A program made the translations under genes and the position numbers. The notes under the pieces were generated by a model. It saw nothing but the letters and a program-made list of their open reading frames with translations, did no database searches and was not told where the DNA came from. Of a stretch of 64,000 nt of DNA, positions 13,612-22,662 are shown piece by piece (position 1 is the first letter of the stretch; each line of letters opens with the position of its first letter). This DNA comes from Planctomycetota bacterium (GTDB lineage Bacteria; Planctomycetota; UBA1135; UBA2386), in the NCBI GenBank assembly GCA_016716265.1, contig JADJWQ010000006.1, positions 3,623,501 to 3,687,500 on the forward strand, read 5' to 3'.

Positions 13612-13651
13612 CTGCGCAGATCGTGCGCAGTCGCCGCGTGCCGTTGCGCAG
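13612..13651. promoter_or_regulatory. Candidate operator: dyad plus phased half-site
   Basis: The 241-base gap between divergent genes holds CTGCGCA (13612-13618), five bases, then TGCGCAG (13624-13630), a perfect 7-bp dyad. A third TGCGCAG lies at 13645-13651. The three TGCGCAG-type sites start at 13613, 13624 and 13645, spaced 11 and 21 bases, close to one and two helical turns. This is typical of dimeric helix-turn-helix regulator sites and could control the sulfatase, the DUF2202 gene or both. The regulator is not known. Confidence 0.4.
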
Positions 13652-13749
13652 TCGACCCTGCCGACCAGAACCGGATCGCGCAGAGGTACGGGCATTGCTC
13701 CCGAGCGGGCGACGAGGCCCGGCCCCCTGGGCCCGACGAAAGGACCCCG

Positions 13750-14457
13750 ATGATGCGACACCTGACCCTGATCCTCTCCGCATGCGCGCTGACCGGAGCG
13801 ATGGCCTTCGCGCAGGGCAATGGCAGCGGCACCGGCAATGGCGGCGGCAACGGTGGCGGCGGCGGCACCGGCGATCTGCTCGGCACCTACCTCGCCTCGC
13901 TGCCGCTCGAGACCGTCTCTGCGGTCGAGCGCCAGGAGCTCGAGCACATGCGGCAGGAGGAGAAGCTCGCGCGCGACGTCTACCGCTTCCTGTTCTCGAC
14001 CTGGGGCGTCGCGGCGTTCGGCAACATCGCGCAGAGCGAGCAGTCCCACATGGACCTCGTCAAGGCGATGCTCGATCGCTACGGCATCCCCGATCCGCTG
14101 CCGTCCGAGCGCGTCGGCGTGTTCCGCGATCCGCTGTTCACGCAGCTCTACCAGATGTTGACGACGTTCGGCGCCGCGTCGCAGCTGCACGCGGAGTACG
14201 TCGGACTGCTGATCGAGGACCTCGACATCGTCGACCTCGACCATGCGCTGGCGATCACCGACAACCGCGACATCGACACCGTCTGGCAGAACCTGCAGCG
14301 CGGCTCGCGCAACCACCTGCGCTCCTTCCACTCGCTCGTCGAGCTGCGCGGCTTCTACTACCCGGGCGTGTTCCTGACGCTGGCGCAGGTCCAGGCGATC
14401 GTCACCGGCGACCGCGAGACCGTGCCGGTCGACGAGAACGGCGTGCCGCTGCGCTGA
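13750..14457 (+). CDS. DUF2202 ferritin-like secreted protein
   Basis: Protein of 235 residues (ATG 13750 or the adjacent ATG 13753; GAAAGGA lies five to eight bases upstream, favouring the second slightly). Residues 1-21 are a signal peptide ending AFAQ, followed by a Gly/Asn-rich linker of about 20 residues. Residues 50-200 match DUF2202, a ferritin-like four-helix domain: RQEEKLARDVYRFLFSTWG, FGNIAQSEQSHMDLVKAML and the GSRNHLRSFHSLVE segment carry the Glu and His residues expected for a di-metal site. The biochemical role of DUF2202 is not established; metal binding is inferred from the fold. It is monocistronic and diverges from the sulfatase. Confidence 0.9.
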   Translation: MMRHLTLILSACALTGAMAFAQGNGSGTGNGGGNGGGGGTGDLLGTYLASLPLETVSAVERQELEHMRQEEKLARDVYRFLFSTWGVAAFGNIAQSEQSHMDLVKAMLDRYGIPDPLPSERVGVFRDPLFTQLYQMLTTFGAASQLHAEYVGLLIEDLDIVDLDHALAITDNRDIDTVWQNLQRGSRNHLRSFHSLVELRGFYYPGVFLTLAQVQAIVTGDRETVPVDENGVPLR

Positions 14458-14515
14458 CCCGCGACGGCGCTCGAACCGCTGGAGTCGGGCAGGGTCGGAA
14501 GCCGATGACCCGACC

Positions 14516-15055
14516 ATGGAGCGAGTCGAGCGACGCGATCTTGACGAGGGCCCGGACGGCGCCTTGCTGCGCGGGGACATCCAGGTGTCGATGGACTGGA
14601 ACGCCCCGGATCGCGCGAACGCCAGAGCCGACAGCGGCCCCGGCCACCGCGACGTCAGCGAGGCTCTCGACGCGGTCCTCGGCAGCCTCGGCGTGCACCT
14701 CGGCACGTTCAGCGCCGACGATCTGCACTACGTCGAGCAGGTCGCGCGCGAGCGCGTGCTGCACGTCGTCGAGCACGTCGCCCGCCTCCGCGACCAGGAG
14801 AGCCGCAAGGAGGCGGCGCTCGCCGAGGCCCAGCGGGCGCTCGACAACGCCGTGCACGACGAGTGGCTGCGCAGCCTGTGCGAGCGGCCACCGGTGCTCG
14901 ACGACCGGCCGACGACGGACGTGCTCCGCAGCGAAGCCGATCGCCTCGAGCGCGAGCTCGCCGCCCTGCGCGCGGCGCTCCGCGACCAGCTCGAGGCCCT
15001 GGCGGCGCTGCTCGGCGAGGGGCGCCGCGCGCGCATCCTCGGATTGAGTGCCTGA
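14516..15055 (+). CDS. Hypothetical coiled-coil protein
   Basis: A 179-residue protein of unknown function. It begins with ATG 14516, 58 bases after the DUF2202 gene. The composition is rich in Ala, Arg, Glu and Leu with high third-position G+C, and two stretches (about residues 75-110 and 140-170) show heptad-like leucine spacing (RLERELAALRAALRDQLEAL), so it is probably a soluble coiled-coil. There is no signal peptide, membrane segment or known motif. The antisense frame over the same bases (14402-15061) has the Val/Arg/Gly bias of a shadow frame, so I prefer the plus strand. Confidence is moderate because no family is recognised. Confidence 0.6.
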   Translation: MERVERRDLDEGPDGALLRGDIQVSMDWNAPDRANARADSGPGHRDVSEALDAVLGSLGVHLGTFSADDLHYVEQVARERVLHVVEHVARLRDQESRKEAALAEAQRALDNAVHDEWLRSLCERPPVLDDRPTTDVLRSEADRLERELAALRAALRDQLEALAALLGEGRRARILGLSA

Positions 15056-15079
15056 GCCCACCGCGGCGCGGACCGTCGC

Positions 15080-15745
15080 TCACGCGCTCGCGTCGGTCTC
15101 GCCCGCGCGCAGCAGCCGCGACAGCCGCGCGAGCGCCCGGTGCAGCAGGACCTTCACCGCGCCCTCGCTGCGCCCCATCGCGCGCCCGATCTCCGCACGG
15201 CTGGCGCCGATCAGGTGGGCCTGCGTGATCACCTCGCGATACTCGTCCGGGAGCTGCGCGAACGCCGCCTCGATGCGCTCCGCCTCCTCGTGCGCCATCG
15301 CCACCCCGCTCGGCGAGCAGAACGTCGCGTATTGCTCGAGCAGGCGCGCGGGATCGAGCGCGTCGGCGGCGGCTTCGGCGCCCACATCGCGGCGGGCGTC
15401 GCGACGCAGCCGCCGATGGTAGCGCGCGCGGTCGAGCACCTTGCGGCGCGCCGCCGTGAACAACCACGCCCGGAAGCTCGCCTCGTCCGTGTAGCTGTGC
15501 TCGCGCAGGTCCTCGAGCACCTCCCGGCAGGCCGATTGGGCGAGATCCGCCACCGACTCCCGCGCGAGCACGAGCCGGCCCGCGTGCAGCCGCAGCCAGG
15601 CGTGCAACGCACCGACGTGCCGCGCGAACAGGCACTCGAGCGCCTCGCGATCACCGTCCGCCGCGCGCCGCACCAGCGCGCCGGCCTCGCCGTCCGGATC
15701 GACCTGCGTCACACTCACCGCCACCCGGCGCCCGCCGCCCGCCAT
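15080..15745 (-). CDS. ECF sigma factor
   Basis: RNA polymerase sigma factor of the extracytoplasmic-function type, up to 221 residues. Region 2: LFARHVGALHAWLRL, then DLAQSACREVLEDL (the D-L-A-Q promoter-melting segment) and FRAWLFTAARRKVLDRAR. Region 4: AFAQLPDEYREVITQAHLIG followed by the helix-turn-helix RAEIGRAMGRSEGAVKVLLHRAL. ATG 15745 is the first in-frame start; an internal GTG at the VTQVDPDGE segment is also possible. It lies 25 bases after the secreted beta-propeller gene, the last gene of a three-gene minus-strand run, so it may be co-regulated with two exported proteins. No anti-sigma gene is adjacent. Confidence 0.92.
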   Translation of the reverse strand: MAGGGRRVAVSVTQVDPDGEAGALVRRAADGDREALECLFARHVGALHAWLRLHAGRLVLARESVADLAQSACREVLEDLREHSYTDEASFRAWLFTAARRKVLDRARYHRRLRRDARRDVGAEAAADALDPARLLEQYATFCSPSGVAMAHEEAERIEAAFAQLPDEYREVITQAHLIGASRAEIGRAMGRSEGAVKVLLHRALARLSRLLRAGETDASA

Positions 15746-15770
15746 CGCGGCCGCCGCGCCGGAATGCGGC

Positions 15771-17381
15771 TCATGGTAGCAGCGTCAGCGAGGTCGGCGT
15801 CGAGAACGACAGGATCGACTGCGGCAGCGGTGCGAGCGGGTCGAGCACCAGGAAGCCGGCGTAGACGCGCAGGCCGGCGAGGGCCGGCAGCGGCGGCACC
15901 GTCCAGGCGACCGTGGCCGCGCCCGCCGGGTCGAGCGCGGCCTGGCTGCCGGCCAGTCCGAGCGCGGCGGCGATGCCCGGGTCGAGACAGGCGAGGAACA
16001 GGTCGTCGCCGTCGAACGGGACCCGGCGGCCGTCGGGCAGCGGAATGCCGGCCGTCGCACCGAGCATCAGCGCGAGCACGAAGGGCTCGCCCGGCAAGAG
16101 CGCGGCCTGCAGCGCGAGGTCGACCCGCCGGCCGATCCGCGCCGGGCCCGACGGCGTGACCGACGGCCACGACTCGCTCTTGCCGACGATCAGCGGGATG
16201 CCGGTCGTGGGTGCATTGCGGTAGTCCCACCAGACCAGGTGGAACCGGCCGTCCGCGTCGACCGCGACCGACGGCGTCGCGACACCGCCGGTCGGCAGGT
16301 CGGTCGCGCGCAGCTCGGGTCCCGGCGCACCGCGCAGGCGCAGCCGCAGCGTCCAGACCTGCGGCCACGAGCCCGGCCGATCGTCGCGCCAGGCGACCAG
16401 CACGCCGCTCGGTCCGGCGGCGAGCGACGGGGAGTAGACGGTGCCCGGGGAGTACGACAGCCGCGTCTCCGGCAGCCGGATCCGGGCCTGGGCGTCGAGC
16501 AACGCGAAGTGCACCTGTCCGCGCGCCGGGGTGTCGGCAGCGTCGACCCACACGACCCACACGCCGCCGTACGGATCGACGTCGAGCTGCGGCTCGCGCG
16601 CCGCCACCGGGCTGGTCGGCGGTCGCTCGCTGAGCTGCAGCTCGTCGCCGAGCGGTGCGCCGAGTGCGTCGAGCCGCCGGTAGCGGATGCGGCCATCGCT
16701 GAGGGTGGTCGACTCGCGCCAGGCGAGGTGCACGACGCCGGTCGCGCGATCGACCGCCAGCGTCGGCTGGTCCGCGATCCGCGGCGCGCCGGGATCGACG
16801 ACGCGGTGCGGGGCGACGGCGATCGCACCCTGCGGATCGACCTTCGCGTGCCGGATGCCGGCGTCGACCCAGACGACGTGCACGGCGCCCGTCGCATCGC
16901 ATGCGAGCACCGGGCTGCTCCCCTGCCCGAGGCCGGTCGCGATCGCCAGCGGCCCCTGCACGACCGTGCCGTCGGCGGCGAGGCGCTCGAGCTCCAGCAG
17001 GTAGCCACTCACCAGGTACCTCGCCCACGCGACCTGGACACCACTGCGCGGATCGGCCGCGAGCGCCGCCGACGACAGTACCGCCGTGCGCACGAGCTGG
17101 CGCTCGGGCTGCAGCCGGTGGCCGGCGCCGTCGAAGCGGGCATGGGACACCGCCATCACGCCCGTCGTGAAGTCGTTGGTCGTCCAGACCGCGTGCAGCA
17201 CGCCCTGGACGTCTGCGACGACCAGCGGCCCCTGCACCGGCTGCGCGGAACCCTGGGACAGCACGACGTCCGGACCGAAGCCCGGCACCTGGGCGGCGAT
17301 GGTGCCGGACAGGAGGCCGGCGAGGACGCCAGCCGACCACGCGGCGGAGCGCCGCGAGCGAGCATTGTGATTCGGGATCAT
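15771..17381 (-). CDS. Secreted beta-propeller-like protein
   Basis: Exported protein of 536 residues. ATG 17381 is preceded by GGAGG six to seven bases upstream, and residues 1-32 are a signal peptide (SAGVLAGLLSGTIAAQ). The body has repeated beta blades of the type G-x-V-H-V-V-W-V/D (GAVHVVWVDAG, GVVHLAWRES, GGVWVVWVDA, GRFHLVWWDYRN), about six to seven units, giving a probable propeller related to BNR/FG-GAP proteins. The last about 110 residues form a separate beta module ending LSFSTPTSLTLLP, like the tails of other secreted proteins here. The stop of the upstream propeller gene is 19 bases away and the ECF gene starts 25 bases downstream. Ligand unknown. Confidence 0.8.
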   Translation of the reverse strand: MIPNHNARSRRSAAWSAGVLAGLLSGTIAAQVPGFGPDVVLSQGSAQPVQGPLVVADVQGVLHAVWTTNDFTTGVMAVSHARFDGAGHRLQPERQLVRTAVLSSAALAADPRSGVQVAWARYLVSGYLLELERLAADGTVVQGPLAIATGLGQGSSPVLACDATGAVHVVWVDAGIRHAKVDPQGAIAVAPHRVVDPGAPRIADQPTLAVDRATGVVHLAWRESTTLSDGRIRYRRLDALGAPLGDELQLSERPPTSPVAAREPQLDVDPYGGVWVVWVDAADTPARGQVHFALLDAQARIRLPETRLSYSPGTVYSPSLAAGPSGVLVAWRDDRPGSWPQVWTLRLRLRGAPGPELRATDLPTGGVATPSVAVDADGRFHLVWWDYRNAPTTGIPLIVGKSESWPSVTPSGPARIGRRVDLALQAALLPGEPFVLALMLGATAGIPLPDGRRVPFDGDDLFLACLDPGIAAALGLAGSQAALDPAGAATVAWTVPPLPALAGLRVYAGFLVLDPLAPLPQSILSFSTPTSLTLLP

Positions 17382-17400
17382 TCGTGTCCTCCGTCGCGCA

Positions 17401-19224
17401 TCAATAGATGCGGAGCTCGGCCGCGTCCGAAGTGAACACGTCATTGCCGTCGCCCGGGATGGCCCATTGGAAGTCCACGATCGCACCGGCGAGCGCCGGG
17501 TCGACCGGGATCGGTAGCGGCGGGACGATCACGCCGTTCAAGCCGCTGCCGACGTAGACGAGGATCGGCACGTCGAGGCGGATCAGCGCGAGGCAGCCGG
17601 TCGGCGGGATCGGCACGGACGCGCGGCCGATGCCCGCGATCAGCGCGCAGTTCTGGAAGTAGACCGAGCCGATCGGGACGGCATTCTGGAGCGAGAATGC
17701 CAGCGTCTCGGTCGTCGCGAACACGCCGATGCGCGGGCGGAAGATCGTGCTGCGGTCGCAGCCGGTGCCGTAGTAGGAGATCGCCACCGGCCGCGGGCTG
17801 AGCGCCCGGAACGAGCGGATCGACGCACTCTCGGCACCGCCGATCGCGAACGCGGTCGAGCCGGGCATCGCGACCTGGCGGACCGGTGCACCGCTCGCCG
17901 TCGCGGTCGGGTAGCTGCCGGCGAGGCCACCGCTGGCGAGGGCGACGAAGGTGATCGCCTGGCCGGTGCGGACGATCGCGAAGCGAGCGTCGGCCGACGC
18001 GTCGACGTCGAGTCCGCCGGTGGCGCTCGCGTAGGTCGCGAGCTCGCGGGGCAACGACGTCGAGATGTCGAACACGCGGACCGTGGCGTTCTCGGCGCCA
18101 CCGAGCACCACCGCGCGGGTCGACGTCATCGCGATCTGCCGCACAGCGCCACCCGCGGTCGTGGTCCCGAAGCTGCCCATCGACCGGGCGGTCGCGAGAT
18201 CGAAGAACCAGATGCCGGTGGACGAGGCGCCGGCGCGCACGCAGGCCACCCGACCATCGGGCGACACCGCGACGTCGCGCGGCGCCGTGCCGCTGCCGAA
18301 CACCGCGAGCTGGACGGGTGGCGTGCTGCCGATGTCGAAGATGCGGATCGACGCGGCCTCCGCACCACCGACGACGACGGCGCGGGTGTCGGTCATCGCG
18401 ATCTGGCGCGCTGCCGAGCTCGCGGTCGACGTCGCGAAGCCAGCGAGGAGCGCGCCGGTGCTGGTCGAGAAGAACCGGATGCCGTCGGTCTGCGCGCCCG
18501 CGCGCACGCACGCCACCGCGCCGCTCGGTGAGATCGCGACGTCGCTGCACGCGGTGCTGCTACCGTGCGTGCCCCGGATCACCGCGGTACCCGAGCCGAT
18601 GTCGATCACGAGGATCGACGCCATGTCGGCACCGCCGATCGTCACCGCGCGAGCATCGCTCATCGCGACGTGCCGCCGCGCGACCGGCGAGCCGGTGGAC
18701 GTGCCGAAGCTGCCGATCAGGCGGCGGTGCGCCATATCGAACACCTTGACCCCCGCGGGCTCCGCTCCGCAGCGCACGACGGCGCGCCGACCGTCGGGCG
18801 ACATCGCGACGTCGAGCCCGGCCGTCGAGCTGCCGAACGTGCCGGCGAGCTGCGGCACCGCGCCGGACAGGCTGAAGATCCGGATCGACGCGGTCTCCGC
18901 CCCGCCGGTCACGATCGCGTAGTTGTCCGAGCTGGCGACCGACCGGCGCGAGAAGCTCGGATCGGGCGCCGTCGACGTCGCGAAGGTCCCGCTGGGCAGC
19001 CCGGTCGCGGCGTCGAGGAACTTGATGCCCTGGCTCTCCGCACCACACCGCACCACCGCCACCGCACCACCGGGCGGCATGGCGACGTCGACGCACGCCG
19101 TCGCCGACCCGACCGTGCCGAGCGGCCCGATCGTCTGCCCGACGAGCGCCGGGCTCGCACCCACCACGCTGACCGCCGCAATGACGACCTGACGCAGGCC
19201 ATCGCGGGTTCTCCCTGCCGTCAT
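17401..19224 (-). CDS. Secreted WD40-like propeller with alternating repeat doublets
   Basis: Exported protein of 607 residues from ATG 19224, with GGAG about seven bases upstream and a signal peptide (VVIAAVSVVGASPALVGQ). Residues 35-460 consist of about five copies of a doublet of roughly 90 residues. The first half resembles TAGLDVAMSPDGRRAVVRCG and the second ARQIAMTDTRAVVVGGAE, followed by ASIRIFDI. This looks like a propeller made of alternating blade types. The last about 130 residues (SYYGTGCDRSTIF onward) are the C-terminal beta module shared with other secreted proteins, ending AAELRIY. First gene of an operon with a second propeller protein and an ECF sigma factor. No enzymatic motif; molecular role unknown. 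Confidence 0.8.
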   Translation of the reverse strand: MTAGRTRDGLRQVVIAAVSVVGASPALVGQTIGPLGTVGSATACVDVAMPPGGAVAVVRCGAESQGIKFLDAATGLPSGTFATSTAPDPSFSRRSVASSDNYAIVTGGAETASIRIFSLSGAVPQLAGTFGSSTAGLDVAMSPDGRRAVVRCGAEPAGVKVFDMAHRRLIGSFGTSTGSPVARRHVAMSDARAVTIGGADMASILVIDIGSGTAVIRGTHGSSTACSDVAISPSGAVACVRAGAQTDGIRFFSTSTGALLAGFATSTASSAARQIAMTDTRAVVVGGAEAASIRIFDIGSTPPVQLAVFGSGTAPRDVAVSPDGRVACVRAGASSTGIWFFDLATARSMGSFGTTTAGGAVRQIAMTSTRAVVLGGAENATVRVFDISTSLPRELATYASATGGLDVDASADARFAIVRTGQAITFVALASGGLAGSYPTATASGAPVRQVAMPGSTAFAIGGAESASIRSFRALSPRPVAISYYGTGCDRSTIFRPRIGVFATTETLAFSLQNAVPIGSVYFQNCALIAGIGRASVPIPPTGCLALIRLDVPILVYVGSGLNGVIVPPLPIPVDPALAGAIVDFQWAIPGDGNDVFTSDAAELRIY

Positions 19225-19910
19225 GTTCCGAGCTCCATCCGGTCCGTCACGAACGCTCGCCACGACCACCGTGGCGCACCCCCTGACGCGCCGGCGGCGG
19301 CTCGCCGTTACACCCGGGACCTACCGTATTGGAGAGACCCTCGGTCCCGCGCCCGACGAAGCTCGGGCTGGCCGGCTGGAGCAGACCGACGCCCGTGCCG
19401 TCCGAGAATCCGAACGCGCTGCTCACCGTGGACTTACCGACTCCGGCCCGACCGCCACGGTCGTGCGCCGCACCCCGATTCCAGCGCCTCCACCTCCTCC
19501 TGAATGCCGTGGCGCGCCGGGTCCACGGCGAGCAGGCCCGGGCCGTCGCCGACCTGATCGAGGCGAACCGCGTGCTGAGGGAGCACCTCGCCGGGCAGCG
19601 ACTGCGCCGGTCCCCGACGAGCGCGCGGCCTGATGCCGATCACGGGGGGATCGGGAAGGACGGACCGACTTGCACCGCGAGCCGCGACCACGGGTCTGCC
19701 TCCCGCGTCCGATCCTCCGCCCACGACCAGGCCGAACGACCGGCGAGCCGGGCCGTATCGCGCGCGGAACGCCCTCATTCGGCGGCTGCCGACTTTCCCG
19801 GACAGCACGCGCTGACCGCTCAGCCCGGAGCAGAAGCAGGCAGACGACTCGCTACCTCATGGCGACAGTCCGCCGACGCCGTGACGAACAGGCGCGGTAC
19901 CGATCGGAAG
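19225..19910. other. Gene-poor stretch between a propeller gene and a kelch gene
   Basis: No intact gene is seen. The stretch must hold the promoter of the propeller/ECF operon. A short plus-strand piece at about 19497-19633 resembles the N-terminus of an integrase-type transposase and is listed separately. The frames elsewhere are Arg/Pro-rich and look non-coding. Confidence 0.6.
19497..19633 (+). pseudogene. Possible remnant of an integrase-type transposase N-terminus
   Basis: One frame reads NAVARRVHGEQARAVADLI then EANRVLREHLAGQRLR, which resembles the N-terminal helical segment of planctomycete integrase-core transposases (a Leu-rich start, E-N-x-x-L-R-E, then G-x-R-L-R). The expected continuation (L-T-D-D-Q-R-R-R-L-A) appears only after a frame shift as APVPDERAA, which ends at TGA 19631-19633. 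Nothing of the DDE core follows. A decayed fragment is the best reading, but the match is short and made from memory of the family. Confidence 0.35.
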
Positions 19911-21290
19911 TCAGCGGGCGCCGATGAGGTCGACGAAGGCGTCGGTCACGGTGAGCGGCAATGGGGCGGCGAGGGGGTCCGCGACGAGGGCCTGCTGGTA
20001 GAAGAGGCGGCCGACGAGGCGCGGGTCGGTGGGGATGACGATGGTGACGTGCGCAATCTGCCCGACCAGCGGCACGCCGCCGATGACGTCGGGCGAGACC
20101 AGCAGGTCGCAGCCCGGGATGCCGAGCGGACCGAGGTCGAACGGCAGCGGGGCGGGACCGAAGCTGCGGTTCGACAGGCCGGTCAGCAGCCACGCGCGAT
20201 CGCTGCCGGGCGGGCCGGCGATCTGCAGCAGGAATGCGTCGCCCTGCCAGGGGAACGACTGCGGGAACGGCGCGAGCGTCGCGCGCGGGTTGTTCGCGCA
20301 GCCGACGGCGAAGCGGCCGTAGGCTGCCGGGCGCGTGGCGTACAGCTCCCAGGTGGCGACGACGGAGCTCGAGGTGTAGAGGCCGAAAGTCACCATGCGG
20401 CGGCGCTGGGTGTCGTAGACCATCCGGGAAGCGCCAACGCGCGGCAGGCCGGTGACGGTGCGCCGCTGCCAATCGATGCCGTCGTACTCCCAGACGGTGT
20501 TCTGCTCGATCGGATGCCCCAGGGGGAGACTGCCGCCGAGCATCACGATGCGCTGTCGGTGCGCGTCGTAGGCCATGCGGGCGGCGTACCGCGCCGTAGG
20601 CACGGTCGTGGTGTGGATCTGGGTCCAATTGACTCCGTCGAACTCCCAGTGGTCGTCCAGCTCCACGATCGCCGGGGACGTCAGGGTGCGACCGCCGAAC
20701 AGCACAACACGTTCGCGTGCCACGTCGTAGGCCATCGCCGCGTACTCGCGAGGCGGCGGAACGACCGCCGGATCGAGCATTGTCCAGTCCGTACCATCCC
20801 ACAGCCACGAGTCGTTGTTTCTCCCATCGCTGCGGAATGTCAACATGCCACCTAGACGACCACACCAGGCCATCTCGTACCCGAGAGCGCTCGGCGGCGC
20901 ATGCTGTGGCGATCGCTGAGTCCAATTCGACCCGTCGAACTCCCAAGTATCCGGATAGTGGTTGATACTCCCATTCATCCCTCCATAGAGCACCACGCGA
21001 TCCCGACCGGCGTCGTAAGCCATCGCGAAACGCAACACTGCGAGCGGCGACTGTGCGGTCGGCGCGAGGCTCCAGTCGGATCCATCCCACAGCCACGTCT
21101 CACGAAATGACTGGCTGAGCCACGTCCCTCCGAAGCACACCGTGCGCCCGCGCTGGACATCATCTGCCAGACCATGACCGCCGCGCACTGACGGCGAGTT
21201 GGCGGGATTGCGCCGCACCCAGCCCAGTTGCGGGGAGGACGGCGCAGCCAGGAGCAGGAGCAAGAGCAGGCAGCCGACTCGCACAATCAC
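19911..21290 (-). CDS. Secreted kelch-repeat protein with C-terminal beta module
   Basis: Exported protein of 459 residues starting at GTG 21290, with GGAGG (21304-21300) nine bases upstream and a Leu-rich signal peptide. Residues 20-330 hold about six kelch blades. Typical elements are MAYDAGRDRVVLYGG, MAYDVARERVVLFGG and MAYDAHRQRIVMLGG, each followed by a TWEFDG-x-NWTQ strand, forming a beta-propeller. The last about 130 residues are the shared C-terminal module: GPLGIPGCDLLVSPDV and RLVGRLFYQQALVADP are its landmarks. Kelch propellers bind proteins or glycans; no galactose-oxidase copper site is evident. It is transcribed alone. A broken paralogue-like gene lies divergently upstream. Confidence 0.9.
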   Translation of the reverse strand: MIVRVGCLLLLLLLAAPSSPQLGWVRRNPANSPSVRGGHGLADDVQRGRTVCFGGTWLSQSFRETWLWDGSDWSLAPTAQSPLAVLRFAMAYDAGRDRVVLYGGMNGSINHYPDTWEFDGSNWTQRSPQHAPPSALGYEMAWCGRLGGMLTFRSDGRNNDSWLWDGTDWTMLDPAVVPPPREYAAMAYDVARERVVLFGGRTLTSPAIVELDDHWEFDGVNWTQIHTTTVPTARYAARMAYDAHRQRIVMLGGSLPLGHPIEQNTVWEYDGIDWQRRTVTGLPRVGASRMVYDTQRRRMVTFGLYTSSSVVATWELYATRPAAYGRFAVGCANNPRATLAPFPQSFPWQGDAFLLQIAGPPGSDRAWLLTGLSNRSFGPAPLPFDLGPLGIPGCDLLVSPDVIGGVPLVGQIAHVTIVIPTDPRLVGRLFYQQALVADPLAAPLPLTVTDAFVDLIGAR

Positions 21291-21353
21291 GGCAACGGTC
21301 CTCCGCAGCGAGTGATTTCGGCATTCTACAGCGAGAGAGCACCGCTACGGGTC

Positions 21354-22568
21354 GGTCGCGACGCGTTCAACATCGGTTCAGTCGGACTGATCGTGACGTC
21401 GACCGGGGCGACGGGCGTCCCGATCACGGTCACTCCCATCGACCGGTTCGGTGAAGCCAACGGCAACACGCCGTTCTAACGCAGCTACCCGTACGTCTTC
21501 TTCAACGTCAGCCTGACGGCGCCCGCGTCCTTCACGTCCGGTGGCACGACCTGGCTGTTCGACCGGTGGGCCATCAAGCAGGTGCCGGGCGCGACCAGCT
21601 ACACGCTGCTGCCGCCCGGACAGACAACCTATCTGATCCAGACCCTCGGCACGCAGACGGACATCGCGGAGGCGCGCTACTACCAGGGCTTCGCGGCATC
21701 CGCGACCCAGTACGGTCAGGGTTGCCCGAGGGCGCCGATCATCTACGAGTTCTTCGGCGGCCCGCGTCCGTTCGACCTGTCGAACACTGCCTTCGAACTG
21801 CAGGCGAACGCCACCGGCGGCTGGAACGTATCCCGCGTATTCAATGCGGCGATCGACCCGAACTTCGCGAGCAACCGCGGCCTCGGCGACGACCAGCTCG
21901 CGCCGAACCTCCCGCTCGGCTTCTCGCTGCCGATGAACGGAGCCCTCTGGGACGACCTGAACCCGGCGGCCGGCGTTGGCGTGTTCTTCGATCAGCTCCC
22001 GGGCGTCACGATGATCACCTGGAGCAACGTCCCGGAGTTCCCGAACTCCGGCAGCAACACGGTGCAGGTGCGGATCCACCCGACCGGTCGGATCCTCATC
22101 GTCTACGGTCAGGTCAGCTCGGTGGACAGCCTGGTCGGCTACTCGCCGGGCACCCATGCGGCGGATCCCGGACCGACCGACCTGTCGCGCGCGCTGCCGG
22201 TCTACCTCGGCAACGGCCTGCCGCTCACGCTGGGCAAGGCGACGCGGCCGCTCGCCGGGACCACGGTGCAGTTGGCGACGACGAACCTGCCACCGAACCT
22301 CGTGCTCGGCGCCGTCGTGATCGGATCGCAGCAGGTCAACCTCCCGCTGGCGGCGATCGGGATGGACACCTGCACGATGCTGTCGAACGCCGACATCACG
22401 TCGTTGCCGTTCTCGGCCGCGACCCCGACCGCGCCGCTGCCGATCCCCAACAGCTCGAGCCTGCTCGGCGTGACGATCCGGCTGCAGTCCCTGGCGGTGG
22501 CGCCGGGAACGAATCAGCTCGGCGTCGTGACCTCGAACGGGCTGACGCTGGTCCTCAGCAACTACTGA
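21354..22568 (+). pseudogene. Secreted nidogen-like protein gene interrupted by TAA
   Basis: One reading frame runs from about 21354 to the stop at 22566-22568 but is cut by TAA at 21477-21479. The part before the stop (TSTGATGVPITVTPIDRFG, ANGNTPF) and the part after it (RSYPYVFFNVSLTAPASF) are two halves of a domain known from secreted bacterial proteins, where the joint normally reads T-P-F-T-R-S/T-Y. After it come a nidogen-like part (LWDDLNPAAGVGVFFDQLPG, ITWSNVPEFPNSGSN) and a C-terminal beta module (PLPIPNSSSLLGV to LVLSNY). No signal peptide or start precedes 21354, so the 5' end is also missing. A shorter product from GTG 21582 is conceivable but would lack export signals. Confidence 0.75.
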
Positions 22569-22662
22569 TCGACACCTCCGACGAGCCCGGTGCCGTACGC
22601 CGACTCGGCGGCGCGGAGGATCGAGTCTCACAGATGTCCCTTCGTGGCCGCATACGCGGCTA

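Noticed and set aside
13509..13886. N-terminal extension of the second sulfatase
   Set aside because: It lies before a clear signal peptide and covers the divergent promoter and the DUF2202 start.
14402..15061. Antisense open frame over the coiled-coil gene
   Set aside because: Val/Arg/Gly-rich composition typical of the reverse of a Glu/Leu/Ala-rich coding frame.
19329..20855. 508-codon plus-strand frame
   Set aside because: It is the shadow of the kelch gene on the other strand; only its first part has an independent signal, the possible transposase scrap.
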